The translations under genes and the position numbers were made by a program. From Hymenolepis diminuta (taxonomy: Eukaryota; Platyhelminthes; Cestoda; Cyclophyllidea; Hymenolepididae): 64,000 nt of DNA. Below the pieces are notes generated by a model, which was not told the origin of the DNA, did no database searches, and was given only the letters and a program-made list of their open reading frames with translations. Location of the stretch: positions 1,833,161 through 1,897,160 of the forward strand of contig CAADRB010000019.1 of NCBI GenBank assembly GCA_900708905.1, in the 5' to 3' direction. Below, piece by piece: positions 60,701-64,000 of this stretch; within the stretch, counting starts at the first letter, position 1, and every line of letters begins with the position of its first letter.

Positions 60701-63700
60701 AAGCCGTTAAGTTTACTGTGTGTATTAAATAAGTGTGCATTAATGTTTTTACTAAGATTTCACATCTTGTTCACCGGGCAACAACTGCCTTCCCAGGAGG
60801 AAATTAATGCTTTCACTTTTAATTTACATAGATTGGCGCTTTAGTCCAATTTTGTCTGGTATAATATCCTAGGGTGAGAAGTGGAAATTATAAAATTTTT
60901 TGATAAGATGTGATGTGAAGAAAAGACGTTTGCTACCAGAGTAGAATTCATAAAATTCTGTGGAAGGAATTGATACTTGCACACTAAGCCCATTAAAAAA
61001 GTGTTAGCAGCACTTGACTTGGGTAGAGCCACTCGTCTTATCACCTCATTTGTTTACCAGAGTTAATCCCTGTGGTTACCATTCCACATCACATGGTGGG
61101 CATTGATCACGTGACATGCGACTCAGCAATTGTGCACGTTGATTATGAGTCACCAACTAGATTTTCCGATAAAAAGCTCTACCACTAATGATCATGGTAC
61201 TTAAATATACTTACTTCGATGTTACTGTCCAATTAGTAAGCCGATCATTCCTTGCTTTCTTTTTTATAAACAAGCAAACATTAATTATAATATAAGGAAG
61301 GAAAGTTGTTTGAGCTTGATGTCTTCTACTTTCTTCCCTTTAGATCTGAACAATTTTGGCAAAGTACAACTCTGTGAACAGGCTGAATATGTTAGCGGCT
61401 ATTTACCACTATGTAAGTGGTGACATAGTTAAATATTAGGGTGACAATCAGAATCTTCCTTTCCAGCCTTTTTTTAAATACATAGGCACTTGATTTTCAA
61501 ATAGACACAGTATGAAAGCTTTTTTATCATCAAGATTAGTTAGTTTTTAATGAGAAACCGACAAGATGGTAAGACTACGGAGGGAATCCATAAAGTCATT
61601 AATGAGTCTCGTTCTGCACACCCATCTTTCAATGGGTATTCGAAATTTTCTCATTCTAGCACAGAAATAGTAGCCAAATTTATATAATCAACGAACTCAG
61701 TACGATTCCCAGAAAAGAGATTAGCCAAATCTAAAATAACAATTCAACCAAAAGAGTTAAAAATAATTTATTTAGTCTAAATGATCGAGAGGAAGTACCA
61801 CGACTATGATTCAGCTGTTAATTCAATATTTACTGAGGGGAAAATAAAAGTAAATTGTGGGGTTTCAGTTTTGAAACTGAGATTACTACTTACCTCCAGT
61901 TGCAATTAGAGCCTCTTTGTTCTTAGAAATCACATTCATTTAACTTGTCGAAAGCGTTCGTTTGGAGCTTAGCTTTCAGAACACGTGGGTGAAAATGGTA
62001 GAAAAAGTTGGTGCTCAAAGGCAAAAAGTTTACATTCAATTGCAATTTTTCTTAATTTCATAATTCGTTGACTGCAGAAGAAACCACTCCCGACTTTAAG
62101 TTACAGAGCCATTATTAGCAAAAATTAACGAAATTTTTTTAATAATAAAAGCACTTAATTGTCTGTTGCCTACTAAACTACCGTAAATTTACCTCATATT
62201 TCATGTGCATTTTAACAATACCTGTAAAACCCCATTCTTACAATTTCGACATCATCGCCGGAGATAAGAAATTTCTGGAAGCACCCTGTAGTAACACTCA
62301 AACACTTCAGTCCGACTTGGGCTAATCCAGAAATTTCTCACATAAACAACATTTCAAGGTCAAAACCATAAGAAATGTTACAAAAAGACCTTTTTAATTC
62401 CTTAGTCAAGAATGAATGAATTGCAAAATTATGGAGTAGTGCCCGATAAAACTTTAGGCTCTGCTGATTATCCACGAATTCTTAAACGAGATATTCTATT
62501 TCTCTTTAGCCAAAAGGTAATCTTCATTGAAACCTTTTATTAATTCGATCTTTCTAATAAAAATATTTAATCTGACATACTTGTGTGTATCTCATTTTTT
62601 TAAACTATTACATATGCTGGAAATATACCAATATTATATATCATTAATCAACGAAATCTATAATATTTTATGGTGTATATAGATAGATACGATACCACGA
62701 TGTGGAAATATCCGAAATTCTGTAGAGCATAATATCTCCAGGCAGTTAATTTCGTGACACGCCTAACAGAGAGATATCTCAAGAATATTCTTCATGATGG
62801 TCGCCAACTTTTTCTTAAGAAAAAACTACTTTGTTAATTACCATTACGTGACGTTGAGATGACAAAATCTCATTTTTATTTGACCAATAAATCTTCCACT
62901 TAACCAATTTCACCATAATTATCGATAATGTTCTGTTTTGATTCTGCGATATCCAAGTGCAAAAAAATTGACTCTTGAATGATGAAATATCCCGTAATTT
63001 CGCCCAAAAACGCATCGGTTCATTAATTTTCAAAGAGAACATTGTTGATGCCATTATATTTCTTAATTCAACAGAGATTTAATTTCATCTTATATCTATC
63101 GGCAATCATTTTCAAGTTAACCAGTTAGTTGTCTATAGGCCAGAAATTCAATTCAGTGGTAATAGATCGTCCTTAGTTAGGTCATTTTCATTTTTACAAT
63201 ACACAGTGAACAATAGTGAGGTATATTAATGCTAAAATCATATGAGCTAGCATCATCCTTGTAGTATCTTAGTCATTTGAAGTAAACTTTATCGAAATCA
63301 TCTATCTTGATTATCCAACTGGTCCATGTGCTTTGAATGTCGCTGGCAATTACCCAAGAACTCTGAGGATACATCTCAAATCCAAAGCTCAAAATAAATA
63401 AGACTCCTTTGACATTCTTGCCTAACTTCTACCTGATCCTCATCCTTCTACCCCCCACACTGAACTTATTTCCTAATATTAAGATTTTTCCCACCATATT
63501 TTCTGCCTTATCGTATATCATAATGCGCTTCATTATTTTTGCATCTCAACTGTTTATTTTAATTAAGCTCACAGGCTGCAATAGTAGTCCATAAGCATAT
63601 TCTAATTACATATACTTGAATCAATAGGGAACCTTTGAGTGTCAGATGCTGTTACTTTGCGGGAGTAAAAGGTGTCCCATCAGGGGCAAATATATTTTAC

Positions 63701-64000
63701 TTAACCGTATTAGGAGGTACGTCTATTCAGTAAAAAAACTCCATCAAAATTTAATAGTAGGGAAAATGAACAAGAAAATAACGTTTAAGACCATATATAG
63801 TTAGTTAAGTGAAAACACATCTTATTACCTCCCATTGTTTAACTTTGTTCAAAGCTAATTTGATTATTTTTAACTTATTGTAAAAATACGAATAAAAATT
63901 GCTGATATATTTGTAATGATATCGCAATTCCAACAAAATCAACTAATTTGACAAATTTAATCCCCCTTTTCAACAGCTCTTATCTATTAGAATATAATAC
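57790..64000. other. Gene-free AT-rich stretch
   Basis: No supported exon. Open frames up to 79 codons (for example 62815-63054 minus) look random. The only element named is the tRNA-like repeat near 61082. Confidence 0.6.
61082..61158 (-). repeat. tRNA-like element, SINE-like copy 4
   Basis: On the minus strand an A-region with CAACGTGCACA is followed by GTGATCAATGCCC (RC of 61098-61110), a B-box derivative like GAGTTCGACGCCC in copy 1. The plus-strand flank CCACATCACATGG matches copy 3. Confidence 0.4.

Overview
The window is eukaryotic nuclear DNA, AT-rich and gene-poor. It most likely comes from a parasitic flatworm, probably a tapeworm. The protein-coding genes are split by very short GT-AG introns, several of exactly 35 nt, beside introns of up to several kb. 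Recognisable animal genes are eL22, ubiquitin-eL40, SPCS2 and GCLM; the rest is intergenic DNA with decayed transposons. The species is an inference: no rRNA, mitochondrial or spliced-leader sequence was found to fix it.

Layout. 1-10.3 kb has no intact gene. It holds a diverged direct repeat, a tRNA-like element, an orphan SANT-like coding fragment and a rotted Ty3/gypsy LTR element (about 7.36-9.46 kb). 10.37-10.88 kb is eL22 (+). 11.56-13.56 kb is a seven-exon tandem-LIM gene (-). 14.38-16.73 kb is a two-exon gene (+) with winged-helix repeats resembling Egalitarian and a cold-shock/S1-like segment. 17.1-38.9 kb is a gene desert with a dead Tc1/mariner transposase, a truncated mariner end, an (AT)n tract, a dispersed repeat pair and a palindromic X-box-like site. 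38.9-44.4 kb is a minus-strand cluster: two uncharacterised genes that may be one, then SPCS2. 46.0-46.4 kb is intronless ubiquitin-eL40 (+). 48.5-56.3 kb is GCLM (+), with six exons, two kb-scale introns and a possible nested minus-strand gene. 56.5-57.8 kb is a mariner element with an assembly gap inside. From there to the end I see only a tRNA-like repeat.

The genes are mostly housekeeping: two ribosomal proteins, one signal-peptidase subunit and one glutathione-synthesis regulator. They form no evident pathway. The least explained items are the 38.9-43.0 kb genes, the GC-AG intron in GCLM, the divergent ubiquitin and the repeat families.
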